Source: JAGLCY01 sp965363725
Lineage (GTDB): Bacteria; Krumholzibacteriota; Krumholzibacteriia; LZORAL124-64-63
Reading direction: 5' to 3'
DNA length: 11,170 bases
Assembly (NCBI GenBank): GCA_965363725.1
Contig: CBDTUS010000120.1
Span: forward strand, 1 to 11,170
Part shown: piece by piece, positions 1 to 6,834 of the stretch
Layout of the letters: every line of letters begins with the position of its first letter
Position numbering within the stretch: position 1 is the first letter of the stretch
The notes under the pieces: model-generated
Databases searched by the model: none
What the model was told of the DNA's origin: nothing
The model's input: only the letters and a program-made list of their open reading frames with translations
Translations under genes and position numbers: made by a program

Positions 1-53
1 CCGGGCCGCACTCAGTCGCGGGCCTGTCGTGCCCGACCACAAGATCTAGGGCG

Positions 54-1772
54 GTGGATACCTTGGGAATCGCGGCCGATATTGCCATCATTGTCACAGC
101 GGGGTTCCTCGGTGGCGTCATCGCACAACGCTTTCGGCAACCCCTGATTCTGGGATACATCGCCGCGGGCATCGTGCTGGGGCCGGTGACCGGCGGCGCT
201 TTCATCTCCGATCCCCATGACATCGAGCTGCTGGCCGAGATCGGTATCGCCCTGCTGCTGTTCGCCCTGGGCATCGAGTTCTCGCTCAAGGAACTCCGCC
301 CGGTGCGCAAGGTGGCCCTGCTGGGCACCTCGCTCCAGATTCTGTTGACGGTCGCGGCGGCGGCGGGCGCCGGCGTCTTGCTGGGCTGGCCCTGGACCGA
401 TGCCGTGTGGTTCGGTGGCTGTGTTTCGTTGTCCAGCACCATGGTCATCTTAAAAACTCTGCAAAGTCAGGGCCGGCTGGGCACGCTTTCCAGCCGCGTG
501 ATGATCGGCATGCTGCTGGTTCAGGATCTGGCCGTGGTGCCCCTGCTGATCCTCCTGCCCAAGCTGACGGATCTCAGGGCGGGTTTGCCGGTCCTGGGCT
601 GGGCCCTGATGCGCTCGGCGATATTTCTGACGCTGATGATCCTGGTGGGGACCCGGGTGATCCCGTGGTTGATGCGCCAGGTCAGCCGGTGGAACTCGCG
701 GGAACTCTTTCTGCTGACGGTTGCCGGGTTGGGGCTGGGAATCGGCCTTGGCACCTACAAGGTGGGTTTGAGCTTCGCTTTTGGCGCATTCGTGGCTGGG
801 ATCGTTCTGAGCGAATCGGAATACGCCCATCAGGCTCTGAGCGACATCATCCCTTTGCGGGACATCTTCGGTCTGCTGTTCTTCGCGTCGGTGGGCATGC
901 TGCTGGAGCCGGATTTCCTCCAGGAAAACCTCTGGCTGGTGCTGGGGTTGGCCGGGGCGGTCTCGGTGACCAAGGGGTTGATCTGCTCGGGGGTGGGCGG
1001 GGCCTTCGGCTACCGTAACGTGGTGCCTCTGGCGCTGGGCCTGACCATGTTCCAGGCCGGGGAATTCGCCTTCGTCATCGGAAAGGTGGGGGTGGCCACG
1101 GGGAGCATCAGCACCGATCTGTACTCGGTCATCATGGCCGTCACCTTGGTCACCATGTTCCTGACCCCCTTCCTGTCCCGGGCCACGGCGCCGATCTATG
1201 GCTTTCTCAAGAGCCGCAGGCAAGTCGAGCCCGTGCTGACGATCAACATCGCCAACGAGGAGCTGCACGACCACGTGGTCGTTGCGGGAGCCGGGCACAT
1301 GGGCCTCACTGTGGCCCGGGTGCTGAGCCGGTTGGGCCTGCCGTTCGTGTTGATCGAACTCGATCAGCACCGACTGGAGACCTGCCGCGATGCCGGCCTG
1401 GCCGTCATCTACGGCGATGCCAGCCACAGGGTGGTTTTGGAGGCGGCCGGACTGAACCGGGCCTGCGTCCTGTTGATCACCACCCCCTCGCCGCTGGTCA
1501 CCTTGGCCACCGTTCGTCACGCCCGGCAACTGCGACCGGATCTGCACGTCGTCGCCCGCGCCGATTCGAACGAGTTACTGGATTCACTGCACGATCTGGG
1601 CGTGCACGAGGTAGTGTTGCCCCAGATGGAGGCTGGCCTGGAAGTGACCCGCCAGGCCCTATTGCACCTGCAGGTGCCGGACCAGCAGATCGAACGGTTT
1701 GCGGACGAGGTTCGGCGCGAATTCTATCGCCCCCTGTCCGAGAACGGCGAGGATGTTTCGGCGGCGAAATAA
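54..1772 (+). CDS. CPA2 family K+(cation):proton antiporter, KefB/KefC-like, with RCK_N (TrkA-N) domain
   Basis: Predicted inner-membrane cation/proton exchanger of 572 residues. Residues about 8-385 are a run of hydrophobic segments typical of the Na_H_Exchanger domain. They begin with the family pattern AQRFRQPLILGYIAAGIVLGP (split here at AQRFRQPLILGY and following) at 24-44. The ion-site motif LLVQDLAVVP (Q157-D158) has the Gln-Asp pair of Kef-type K+/H+ exchangers rather than the Asp-Asp pair of Na+/H+ ones. Residues about 405-520 form a Rossmann RCK_N domain with GAGHMG at 412-417 and an acidic residue, E435, at the end of the next strand, so it should sense NAD(H) or a related nucleotide. 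There is no RCK_C domain, which is normal for this length. The start is a GTG with a weak Shine-Dalgarno (TAGG). The frame stays open upstream to the window edge, so a longer N-terminus is possible. The family call is secure; substrate (K+ versus Na+) is inferred. Confidence 0.93.
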   Translation: MDTLGIAADIAIIVTAGFLGGVIAQRFRQPLILGYIAAGIVLGPVTGGAFISDPHDIELLAEIGIALLLFALGIEFSLKELRPVRKVALLGTSLQILLTVAAAAGAGVLLGWPWTDAVWFGGCVSLSSTMVILKTLQSQGRLGTLSSRVMIGMLLVQDLAVVPLLILLPKLTDLRAGLPVLGWALMRSAIFLTLMILVGTRVIPWLMRQVSRWNSRELFLLTVAGLGLGIGLGTYKVGLSFAFGAFVAGIVLSESEYAHQALSDIIPLRDIFGLLFFASVGMLLEPDFLQENLWLVLGLAGAVSVTKGLICSGVGGAFGYRNVVPLALGLTMFQAGEFAFVIGKVGVATGSISTDLYSVIMAVTLVTMFLTPFLSRATAPIYGFLKSRRQVEPVLTINIANEELHDHVVVAGAGHMGLTVARVLSRLGLPFVLIELDQHRLETCRDAGLAVIYGDASHRVVLEAAGLNRACVLLITTPSPLVTLATVRHARQLRPDLHVVARADSNELLDSLHDLGVHEVVLPQMEAGLEVTRQALLHLQVPDQQIERFADEVRREFYRPLSENGEDVSAAK

Positions 1773-1819
1773 GTTGTTGGCCCCGACAGGCGTTAGGTCC
1801 TGGCACCGCATCAACCCCC

Positions 1820-1849
1820 TTGCGAGCACGGCCTCCCTGCTGGTACACT
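1820..1849 (+). promoter_or_regulatory. candidate sigma70 promoter of the HMG-CoA synthase operon
   Basis: A TTGCGA box (1820-1825) lies 18 bp before TACACT (1844-1849). The latter is preceded by TGG, giving an extended -10 (TGnTACACT). Each hexamer matches the consensus at four of six positions. Transcription would start near 1856, leaving a leader of about 40 nt with AGGGAGA just before the ATG at 1896. It lies in the only gap (1773-1895) between the antiporter and the operon. This is a motif-level prediction only. Confidence 0.4.
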
Positions 1850-1895
1850 GCAAGGACTCGATTCTGCAACCAATATTCAACTTAGGGAGACGGCC

Positions 1896-2945
1896 ATGCA
1901 CGGTATTGTCGGATACGGCTCCTACGTTCCGCGTTTCCGCATCAAGGCGGAGGACATCGCGAACCAGTGGGGAGCCGACGCTGAGGCCTTCAAACGCGGC
2001 CTACTCCTCGAAGAAAAAACCGTTCCCGGCCCGGACGAGGACACCATCACCATCTCGGTGACCGCCGCTCGCCACGCGATCACCAGGGCGGGCATCGATC
2101 CCAAGAAGATCGGTTGCTGCTACATCGGATCCGAGAGTCATCCCTACGCGGTCAAACCTTCGGGTACCGTGGTGATCGACGCCATCGGCTGTGGCCCGGA
2201 TTGCCACGTGGCGGATTTCGAATTCGCCTGCAAGGCCGGCAGCGAGGCCATGTACGTGGCCTATTCCCACGTCAAGGCCGGGGAGATGGAATACGCGCTG
2301 GGCGTCGGCGCGGACACCAGCCAGGGTGCGCCCGGAGACGCTCTCGAATACACCGCCAGCGCCGGTGGGGCGGCCTTCATCATGGGCAGCGAAAACGTGG
2401 CCGCCGAGATCCTTCACACCTATTCCTTCACCAGCGACACGCCCGATTTCTGGCGGCGTGAAGGGGAGTTCTACCCCCGCCACGCCGGTCGTTTCACGGG
2501 TGAGCCGGCCTACTTCCACCACGTCCTGAGCTCGGCTCGGGGCATCCTGGAACGGTCGAACATGAAACCCTCCGATTTCAGGTACGCCGTTTTCCACATG
2601 CCCAACGGCAAGTTCCCGCTGAAGGCCGGCAAGACCCTGGGCTTCACGCAGGAGCAGATGGAGCAGGGCTGGGTCGTCAACCTGATGGGGAACACCTACA
2701 GCGGGTCGTCGCCCACCGGGCTGGCCGCCATTCTCGACGTGGCCGAACCCGGCGACAATATCCTGATGACCTCGTTCGGCAGCGGCGCGGGTTCAGACAG
2801 TTTCATCTACCGCTGCACCGATCGTCTGGCCGAGATCCAGGATCTGGCGCCCAAGGTTCGCGACCAGCTCGCCGACCGGCGCATCCACCTGGATTACGGG
2901 AAATACGTGGCCTATCGCGGCAAGATCCGCGTCAACGAAATGTAG
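1896..2945 (+). CDS. hydroxymethylglutaryl-CoA synthase, archaeal type
   Basis: Cytosolic 349-residue thiolase-fold enzyme predicted to condense acetyl-CoA with acetoacetyl-CoA to give HMG-CoA. The catalytic triad can be read directly: Glu80 in GSESHPYAVKPSG, the acyl-carrying Cys112 in FEFACKAGSEAM, and His234 in FHMPNGKFP. A glycine-rich segment at about 264-277 (MGNTYSGSSPTGLA) and SFGSGAGSDSF at 293-303 match the C-terminal half of this family. The length fits the short archaeal form (about 345-350) and not the longer eukaryotic or Gram-positive MvaS. The ATG at 1896 has AGGGAGA five bases upstream. It is first in an operon with a thiolase (13 bp downstream) and a DUF35 protein, the same order as the archaeal gene set. 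No HMG-CoA reductase or lyase is present here, so the fate of HMG-CoA is unknown. A different acyl acceptor cannot be excluded. Confidence 0.92.
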   Translation: MHGIVGYGSYVPRFRIKAEDIANQWGADAEAFKRGLLLEEKTVPGPDEDTITISVTAARHAITRAGIDPKKIGCCYIGSESHPYAVKPSGTVVIDAIGCGPDCHVADFEFACKAGSEAMYVAYSHVKAGEMEYALGVGADTSQGAPGDALEYTASAGGAAFIMGSENVAAEILHTYSFTSDTPDFWRREGEFYPRHAGRFTGEPAYFHHVLSSARGILERSNMKPSDFRYAVFHMPNGKFPLKAGKTLGFTQEQMEQGWVVNLMGNTYSGSSPTGLAAILDVAEPGDNILMTSFGSGAGSDSFIYRCTDRLAEIQDLAPKVRDQLADRRIHLDYGKYVAYRGKIRVNEM

Positions 2946-2958
2946 AAAGGGGGAGGAC

Positions 2959-4113
2959 ATGAGAGACGTAGCTGTTATCGGAGTCGGCATGACGCAGTTC
3001 GGCGAGCTCTGGCAGACTCCCCTGCGGGATCTGTACGCCGAGGCGGTCAGCGATTGCCTCAAGGATGCGGGAGTCGACCGGGTGCAGATCCAGTCGGCCT
3101 GGATCGGCTGCATGAGCAGCGGCCTGTTCAACCATCAGGAACACCTGGCCTCGATCCTGAGCGATTACGCGGGATTGAACGGTATCTCGGCCACACGGGT
3201 CGAAAGCGCCTGTGCCTCGGGCGGAGCGGCGTTTCGGGCGGCCTATCTCGAGGTGGCCAGCGGGGCGAGTGATTTCGTGTTGGCCGGCGGTGTGGAGAAG
3301 ATGAACGACGGCGCCGACGCCACCTTCTGCCTCGCCACGGCGGCCGACCAGGAGTACGAGGTCTACCACGGGGTCACTTTCCCCGGCCTGTACGCCATGA
3401 TCGCCAACGCCCACATGCACAAGCACGGCACGACCTACGACATGCTGGCGCAGGTGGCGGTGAAGAACCACCAGCACGGCGCCAAAAACCCGAAGGCGCA
3501 GTTCCCTTCGGAGATCACCATGGACACCGTCAGGAACGCCATCCGGGTGGCCGAGCCGCTGGGACTGTTCGACTGCTCGCCGGTGACCGATGGTTCCGCC
3601 GTGGTTCTTTTGGCACCCGTCGAGGTGGCCAGGGACCTGGGGAAACCGCTGGTGACCATCAAGGGATCGGGGCACGCAGTCGACGCTATCGCGTTGCATG
3701 ACCGGCAGGACCCGTCACGGATTCCCTCAGTGGGCATGGCTGCGGCCAAGGCGTTTGACCACGCAGGGGTCACGGCCCGGGACATCGATTTCTGCGAGGT
3801 CCACGATTGTTTCACCATCGCGGAGTTGTGCTGCCTCGAGGAGCTCGGTTTCTACGAGGCCGGGCAGGCCGGGCCGGCGACGCTTGCGGGTGAAACGGCC
3901 TTGGGCGGCAAGCTTCCGGTCAACACTTCGGGCGGCCTCAAGAGCAAGGGCCATCCCGTCGGCGCCACCGGGATCGGGCAAATCGTGGAGGTATACGAAC
4001 AGCTCACCGGCCGCAGCGGGGACCGGCAGGTCCAGAACGCCCGCCTGGGCCTGGCGCAGAACATGGGCGGCAGCGGCGGCAGCAGCGTCGTGCACATCCT
4101 GGAGGTGAAGTGA
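2959..4113 (+). CDS. acetyl-CoA acetyltransferase / thiolase, SCP2-like (archaeal HMGS-partner type)
   Basis: Thiolase of 384 residues, predicted to make acetoacetyl-CoA from two acetyl-CoA and pass it to the HMG-CoA synthase encoded upstream. The nucleophile is Cys85 in ESACASGGAAFRAA. His332 sits in KSKGHPVGATG. The motif HDCF at 282-285 replaces the NEAF of classical degradative or biosynthetic thiolases. At the C-terminus, where those enzymes carry a catalytic Cys in CxGGG, this protein has NMGGSGGSS (369-377). In the SCP2 and archaeal branch the HDCF cysteine, here Cys284, takes over the acid/base role, so the protein should be active and not degenerate. It starts 13 bp after the synthase stop with a strong AAGGGGGAGG site, and its stop overlaps the start region of the next gene. 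The branch assignment is firm; acetoacetyl-CoA as the actual product is inferred from the operon. Confidence 0.92.
   Translation: MRDVAVIGVGMTQFGELWQTPLRDLYAEAVSDCLKDAGVDRVQIQSAWIGCMSSGLFNHQEHLASILSDYAGLNGISATRVESACASGGAAFRAAYLEVASGASDFVLAGGVEKMNDGADATFCLATAADQEYEVYHGVTFPGLYAMIANAHMHKHGTTYDMLAQVAVKNHQHGAKNPKAQFPSEITMDTVRNAIRVAEPLGLFDCSPVTDGSAVVLLAPVEVARDLGKPLVTIKGSGHAVDAIALHDRQDPSRIPSVGMAAAKAFDHAGVTARDIDFCEVHDCFTIAELCCLEELGFYEAGQAGPATLAGETALGGKLPVNTSGGLKSKGHPVGATGIGQIVEVYEQLTGRSGDRQVQNARLGLAQNMGGSGGSSVVHILEVK
4101..4105 (+). promoter_or_regulatory. ribosome binding site inside the thiolase 3' end, setting the DUF35 start
   Basis: GGAGG lies within the last codons of the thiolase gene. It is 7 nt from the ATG at 4113 but only 4 nt from the in-frame GTG at 4110. 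The spacing favours the ATG, whose A is the last base of the thiolase TGA. That gives a one-base stop/start overlap and likely translational coupling. Confidence 0.65.
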
Positions 4114-4505
4114 TGATTTCTCCGCGTTACCACCGGGAAATTCCCCAGCGTTACCGCCTGGAAGCGGGTCAGTGCAACGCGTGCAACGAGATCCATTTCC
4201 CGCCTCGGGTCGTCTGTCGCAATTGCGGTGAACGGGAGTTCACCACGATCAACCTGCCGATGCACGGCAAGGTGGTCACCTACACGGTTTGCTGGATCCC
4301 GCCGGCGGAATTCGACAACCAGAAACCCTACGTGAACGCCATCGTCGAACTGGACAACGGCACCCGGTTGACCTGCATGGTCTGCGAGGCGCCGCCCGAC
4401 GAGGTGAAGGTGGGGACCAAGGTCGAAATCGTGTTCCGCAAGCTGAAGGAAGAACCGAAGTGGGAGGTCATCCAGTACGGCTACAAAGCCCGGGTGATTC
4501 CCTGA
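4113..4505 (+). CDS. DUF35 zinc-ribbon / OB-fold protein, scaffold of the thiolase-HMGS complex
   Basis: Small cytosolic protein of 130 residues from the ATG at 4113 (131 if the GTG at 4110 is used). The N-terminus is a rubredoxin-like zinc ribbon, CNAC then CRNC, with cysteines at 21, 24, 35 and 38. The remainder is a beta-rich OB fold (about 45-130) containing GKVVTYTV and a C-terminal VIQYGYKARVIP. This is the DUF35 (PF12172 plus PF01796) architecture. In the archaeal acetoacetyl-CoA thiolase/HMG-CoA synthase complex, the DUF35 subunit holds the two enzymes together around a shared CoA site. Its place as third gene directly after both enzymes supports the same role here. It is not expected to be catalytic alone. 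A related DUF35 protein, BbsA, pairs with the thiolase BbsB in anaerobic toluene degradation, so partner choice rather than reaction type is what the fold predicts. Confidence 0.88.
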   Translation: MISPRYHREIPQRYRLEAGQCNACNEIHFPPRVVCRNCGEREFTTINLPMHGKVVTYTVCWIPPAEFDNQKPYVNAIVELDNGTRLTCMVCEAPPDEVKVGTKVEIVFRKLKEEPKWEVIQYGYKARVIP

Positions 4506-4524
4506 CCGGAGTAGGGCTGTGATC

Positions 4525-4570
4525 CAGGGCCACATTCCGCGGCGGCCAGCCGGGGGTGTGGCCCTGTTTT
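4525..4570 (+). terminator. intrinsic terminator of the HMGS-thiolase-DUF35 operon
   Basis: A perfect 10-bp inverted repeat, CAGGGCCACA (4525-4534) and TGTGGCCCTG (4557-4566), can be extended inward by two T-G pairs and two C-G pairs. It is followed at once by TTTT (4567-4570) and begins 20 bp after the DUF35 stop. The opposite side of the stem has no T tract, so it should stop rightward transcription mainly. The convergent operon ending at 4618 would meet only the bare hairpin. Confidence 0.8.
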
Positions 4571-4617
4571 CGAATATCAACCGCTGACGTGCATCGAAGA
4601 GAAACTGGGTCCGAAGT

Positions 4618-5223
4618 TCAGGGCAGGGTCGCTTCGATCTCCCGGGCGGTCTCCTCGTCCATGGGGCCGCCCCGTTCCCGCAGCTTATCCACGAAGATCC
4701 GCCGCAGGTTTTCCGGTTCGTTCTGGCCGAACTTGACCTTGCCCGTCCACGAGCCGGGCACCACGCGGAACACGCCGACACCGGCCAGCGCCTTGGCGTA
4801 GATGGGGATATCCGGGTCGATGGGATCAAAACGGCCCTCGGGCTGGTGCTTGTCCATCAGGGCTCCCAGGCCCAGGGCTTTTTCAGCGGGATCGTCCACC
4901 AGCGAACAGACACCCTTGATCTCGACGGATTTGAAGAATTGCGTGGCCGGGCAGGCGTACCTGGGGGCCGACCAGTAAGAAGGGATGAAGCTGTAGGGGC
5001 GGACGATGGAAAATCCGGCGCGGGGGGATTGGCCGGCCAGTTCGAATTTTTCGCCCTCGAGGGCGCCGTGAAAATAGATGGTGGTGCCGACCGCCGCGAA
5101 GTTCAGGGCGATGGCCCGGGGAAAACCCTCGGCCGTCACCAGCGAGAGGTAACCCACCTCGCAGGTGGCGGCCAGATCCTGGAAGAGAGCCAGGTCGGCG
5201 GACTCGAGTTCGGTCCGCCTCAC
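4618..5223 (-). CDS. pyridoxamine 5'-phosphate oxidase-like FMN-binding split-barrel protein (Nim-like)
   Basis: Cytosolic protein of 201 residues with the split-barrel flavin-binding fold. The diagnostic stretch runs from GYLSLVTAEGFPRAIALNFA (24-43) through IYFHGALEGEKFEL (49-62) to the repeat-like FFKSVEIKGVCSLVDDPAEK (96-115). A YFHGA..G.K segment is typical of the NimA-like branch, whose named members reduce 5-nitroimidazoles. Many members have unknown substrates or bind haem instead, so only the fold is claimed. The start is GTG and overlaps the stop of the AlkD-like gene in a GTGA junction, which implies coupled translation. It is last of a three-gene leftward operon. The pairing with a DNA alkylation-repair-like protein could mean a shared response to reactive small molecules, but that is inference. 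Confidence 0.82.
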   Translation of the reverse strand: MRRTELESADLALFQDLAATCEVGYLSLVTAEGFPRAIALNFAAVGTTIYFHGALEGEKFELAGQSPRAGFSIVRPYSFIPSYWSAPRYACPATQFFKSVEIKGVCSLVDDPAEKALGLGALMDKHQPEGRFDPIDPDIPIYAKALAGVGVFRVVPGSWTGKVKFGQNEPENLRRIFVDKLRERGGPMDEETAREIEATLP

Positions 5224-5921
5224 TTCCGGGCGGCATTCTTCTTGGCCGCCTGGTTCTTCCGGTGTTCCAGGGTCTTGTCCATGTAGACTACCGCGTCGGG
5301 GGTCTGGCAGCTGGTCTGACCATGGTTCACCTCGACCTTACCTATCTTTTTCGCCGCCGCGCGGGCCTTCTTTTCCAGCTTGGGATTCCGTACGCCCAGG
5401 CTGATCAGGGCTTGGTTCATGCTGTGCCGCACCCGGTTGGGTCGCTGGTGAATCTCCCTGGCGATCAGGTCGATCTGCTCGGCGCAGAAGGCGTCGGTCA
5501 GGGTGTCGTCGTAGAAGGCCTGGCTGGTCAGGACGTTCCAGGCCGCCGCGCTGATGTACTCGCCCTTCCGATTCTTCCAGGCGTCGAACTTCTTCATGGC
5601 CTGGCCGCTGCGGATCACGACCCCGGCAAAAGCGTCGGTCAATACGTAGTCCTTCAGTTCGCGGGCCATGGCGTCCAGTTCCCGGGAGGAAAAGGCGGAC
5701 GGATCACACACCATGCAGGCCAGGACGCGGGCGTCGTGATTACCCGACGCCCACAATCCCACGGCCAGTTCGTGATCGGTGCCCGCCTGTCTGGCCAGGG
5801 ATTTCTGGAGGGCGTAACTGACCCCGAACATCTTCCCGGACACGCCATGGTGCCCGTAGATTTTCCTGTTCTGGGCCGTGCCGCCCTTTTTCAGGGAGGC
5901 CAGGGCCTGTTTCAGTTTCAT
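5220..5921 (-). CDS. DNA alkylation repair family (AlkD-like, HEAT-repeat) protein
   Basis: A 233-residue, mostly helical protein. The N-terminal half carries the family pattern QNRKIYGHHGVSGKMFGVSY (17-36) followed by DHELAVGLWASGNHDARVLA (49-68). This places it in the PF08713 alkylation-repair family, whose studied members (AlkC, AlkD) are HEAT-like DNA glycosylases removing N3- and N7-alkylpurines. The C-terminus has a conserved-looking IGKVEVNHGQTSCQTPDAVV (193-212) and ends in a lysine-rich tail suited to nucleic-acid contact. I cannot assign the catalytic Asp and Trp of AlkD residue by residue, so glycosylase activity is probable, not shown. The ATG at 5921 has GAAGGA upstream, partly inside the end of the lipoprotein gene; the gap is 4 bp. 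Its own stop overlaps the next start by 4 bp. Confidence 0.82.
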   Translation of the reverse strand: MKLKQALASLKKGGTAQNRKIYGHHGVSGKMFGVSYALQKSLARQAGTDHELAVGLWASGNHDARVLACMVCDPSAFSSRELDAMARELKDYVLTDAFAGVVIRSGQAMKKFDAWKNRKGEYISAAAWNVLTSQAFYDDTLTDAFCAEQIDLIAREIHQRPNRVRHSMNQALISLGVRNPKLEKKARAAAKKIGKVEVNHGQTSCQTPDAVVYMDKTLEHRKNQAAKKNAARK

Positions 5922-5925
5922 GTTT

Positions 5926-6699
5926 CTATTCCTTCAGAGGCTTGATCTTCAGCCCCTTGCTCGAGAATGAGATCACCGGTTCCATGTTGCTCTGGTCCTG
6001 GTTCATCATGTTGCTGGCGTTGATGGCCCAGGTGGACGTGTTGCCTTCCACCACGGGGGCGTTGCTTTCGATGACCTCGCCGGGCACGGTGATGGTGAAC
6101 TTGACGTCCAGTTCGCCCATGGAGGACATCATCTTGCCCATGAGGGCCATCTGTTTCTGGGCTTTTTCCTCATCGGTCAGGGTGGAGGTCCCGCCCTCCT
6201 TGGGGGTCTCGGGCTTGGTCGCCGCGGTTTCCTTGGCCGGTTCGGCGGGGAAATCGTAGTTGGCCTGCTTGAGGATGAAATTGCCGTCGGCGGTCTCGAA
6301 GATGCCCATGCCCTCACCGGGATCATCGCCCATGACGCTGCCCATCACGTAGGAAAGGCCCTTGAGATCCTCGAAATCCAGAACCAGGTGGAAATTTTCG
6401 CGGCCGTCGGTATTCCCCTTCTCGAATTTCTTGATCTTCACCCCTTTACCCTTGGCGGCCTTTTCCAGATCGGCCTTATTGATTTCATCGAACATGGGGA
6501 CGTCCATGTCCTGGCCCTCGTTCATGCCCAGTTCTTCCATCTCTTTGATGGCGTCGGCCATCCCGGGGCTCAGCGACATGATCAGGGTGGCCGTGCCGGA
6601 TCCGTCCTTTTCGATGACGGTGTCGCTGCTGACTTGGACGCAGCCGGCCAGGCCCCAGGCGGCCAAAGCGACTATGGCGAGGATGGCGAATTTCTTCAT
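5926..6699 (-). CDS. LppM-like methionine-rich lipoprotein
   Basis: A 257-residue predicted lipoprotein. The signal peptide MKKFAILAIVALAAWGLAGC ends in the lipobox LAGC, so Cys20 is lipidated. The next residues are Val-Gln, not Asp at +2, which fits outer-membrane sorting in a Gram-negative cell. The mature protein begins VQVSSDTVIEKDGSGTATLI, a beta-strand pattern with KDGSG resembling LppM-type domains. It has an Ala/Pro/Glu/Lys/Thr-rich linker at about 151-172 and ends in a second beta-rich part with FTITVPGEVIESNAPVVEGN (201-220). Methionine is high, 18 of 257, clustered at 41-69 and 184-194 (MALMGKMMSSM). A GGAGGGATC site precedes the ATG. It is first in the leftward operon, ahead of the AlkD-like and flavin genes. 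Function unknown; a role in envelope or metal handling would be speculation. Confidence 0.8.
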   Translation of the reverse strand: MKKFAILAIVALAAWGLAGCVQVSSDTVIEKDGSGTATLIMSLSPGMADAIKEMEELGMNEGQDMDVPMFDEINKADLEKAAKGKGVKIKKFEKGNTDGRENFHLVLDFEDLKGLSYVMGSVMGDDPGEGMGIFETADGNFILKQANYDFPAEPAKETAATKPETPKEGGTSTLTDEEKAQKQMALMGKMMSSMGELDVKFTITVPGEVIESNAPVVEGNTSTWAINASNMMNQDQSNMEPVISFSSKGLKIKPLKE

Positions 6700-6764
6700 G
6701 ATCCCTCCAGAAGGGTTCCTGCAGTTTAGTCCGGGTTTTCCCGGGTTGCCGGGCTCGGCTTTTC

Positions 6765-6793
6765 ATGCTAACCAAAGGTGGCCGACAAGACAA
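6765..6793 (-). promoter_or_regulatory. candidate sigma70 promoter of the leftward lipoprotein operon
   Basis: Read on the minus strand, TTGTCT (6793-6788) is followed after 17 bp by TAGCAT (6770-6765). Each hexamer matches the sigma70 consensus at four of six positions, and the spacing is ideal. Transcription would start near 6758, giving a leader of about 60 nt to the ATG at 6699. The inverted repeat 6772-6800 overlaps it. Confidence 0.4.
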
Positions 6794-6800
6794 CCTTTGG
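6772..6800. repeat. inverted repeat (8-13-8) overlapping the divergent promoter region, possible operator
   Basis: CCAAAGGT (6772-6779) and ACCTTTGG (6793-6800) are perfect inverted copies separated by 13 bp, so half-site centres lie 21 bp apart, two helical turns. The repeat fills the spacer and touches the -35 box of the candidate leftward promoter. It also lies 35 bp upstream of the phosphohexomutase start. The geometry suits a dimeric regulator binding one DNA face. A hairpin in the rightward leader is the alternative. Confidence 0.4.
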
Positions 6801-6822
6801 GAGCAATCGATTTTGTTCAGGA

Positions 6823-6827
6823 AAGGA
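6823..6827 (+). promoter_or_regulatory. ribosome binding site fixing the phosphohexomutase start
   Basis: AAGGA, within a longer AGGAAAGGA run, lies 7 nt before the ATG at 6835. The alternative in-frame GTG at 6778 has no comparable site and would start inside the inverted repeat. Confidence 0.65.
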
Positions 6828-6834
6828 AACCCAC

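Noticed and set aside
2..49. Possible C-terminal tail of an upstream plus-strand gene ending at a TAG (47-49), four bases before the antiporter GTG
   Set aside because: Only 15 codons are visible, with no recognisable motif; spacing alone is not enough to call a gene.
450..1547. Long open frame on the minus strand opposite the antiporter
   Set aside because: It is Gln/His/Arg-rich with no recognisable domain, a typical by-product of GC-rich codon bias opposite a clearly real antiporter.
6778..6834. N-terminal extension of the phosphohexomutase from a GTG at 6778
   Set aside because: No Shine-Dalgarno, starts inside an inverted repeat, and adds residues the family lacks; the ATG at 6835 has AAGGA at the right distance.
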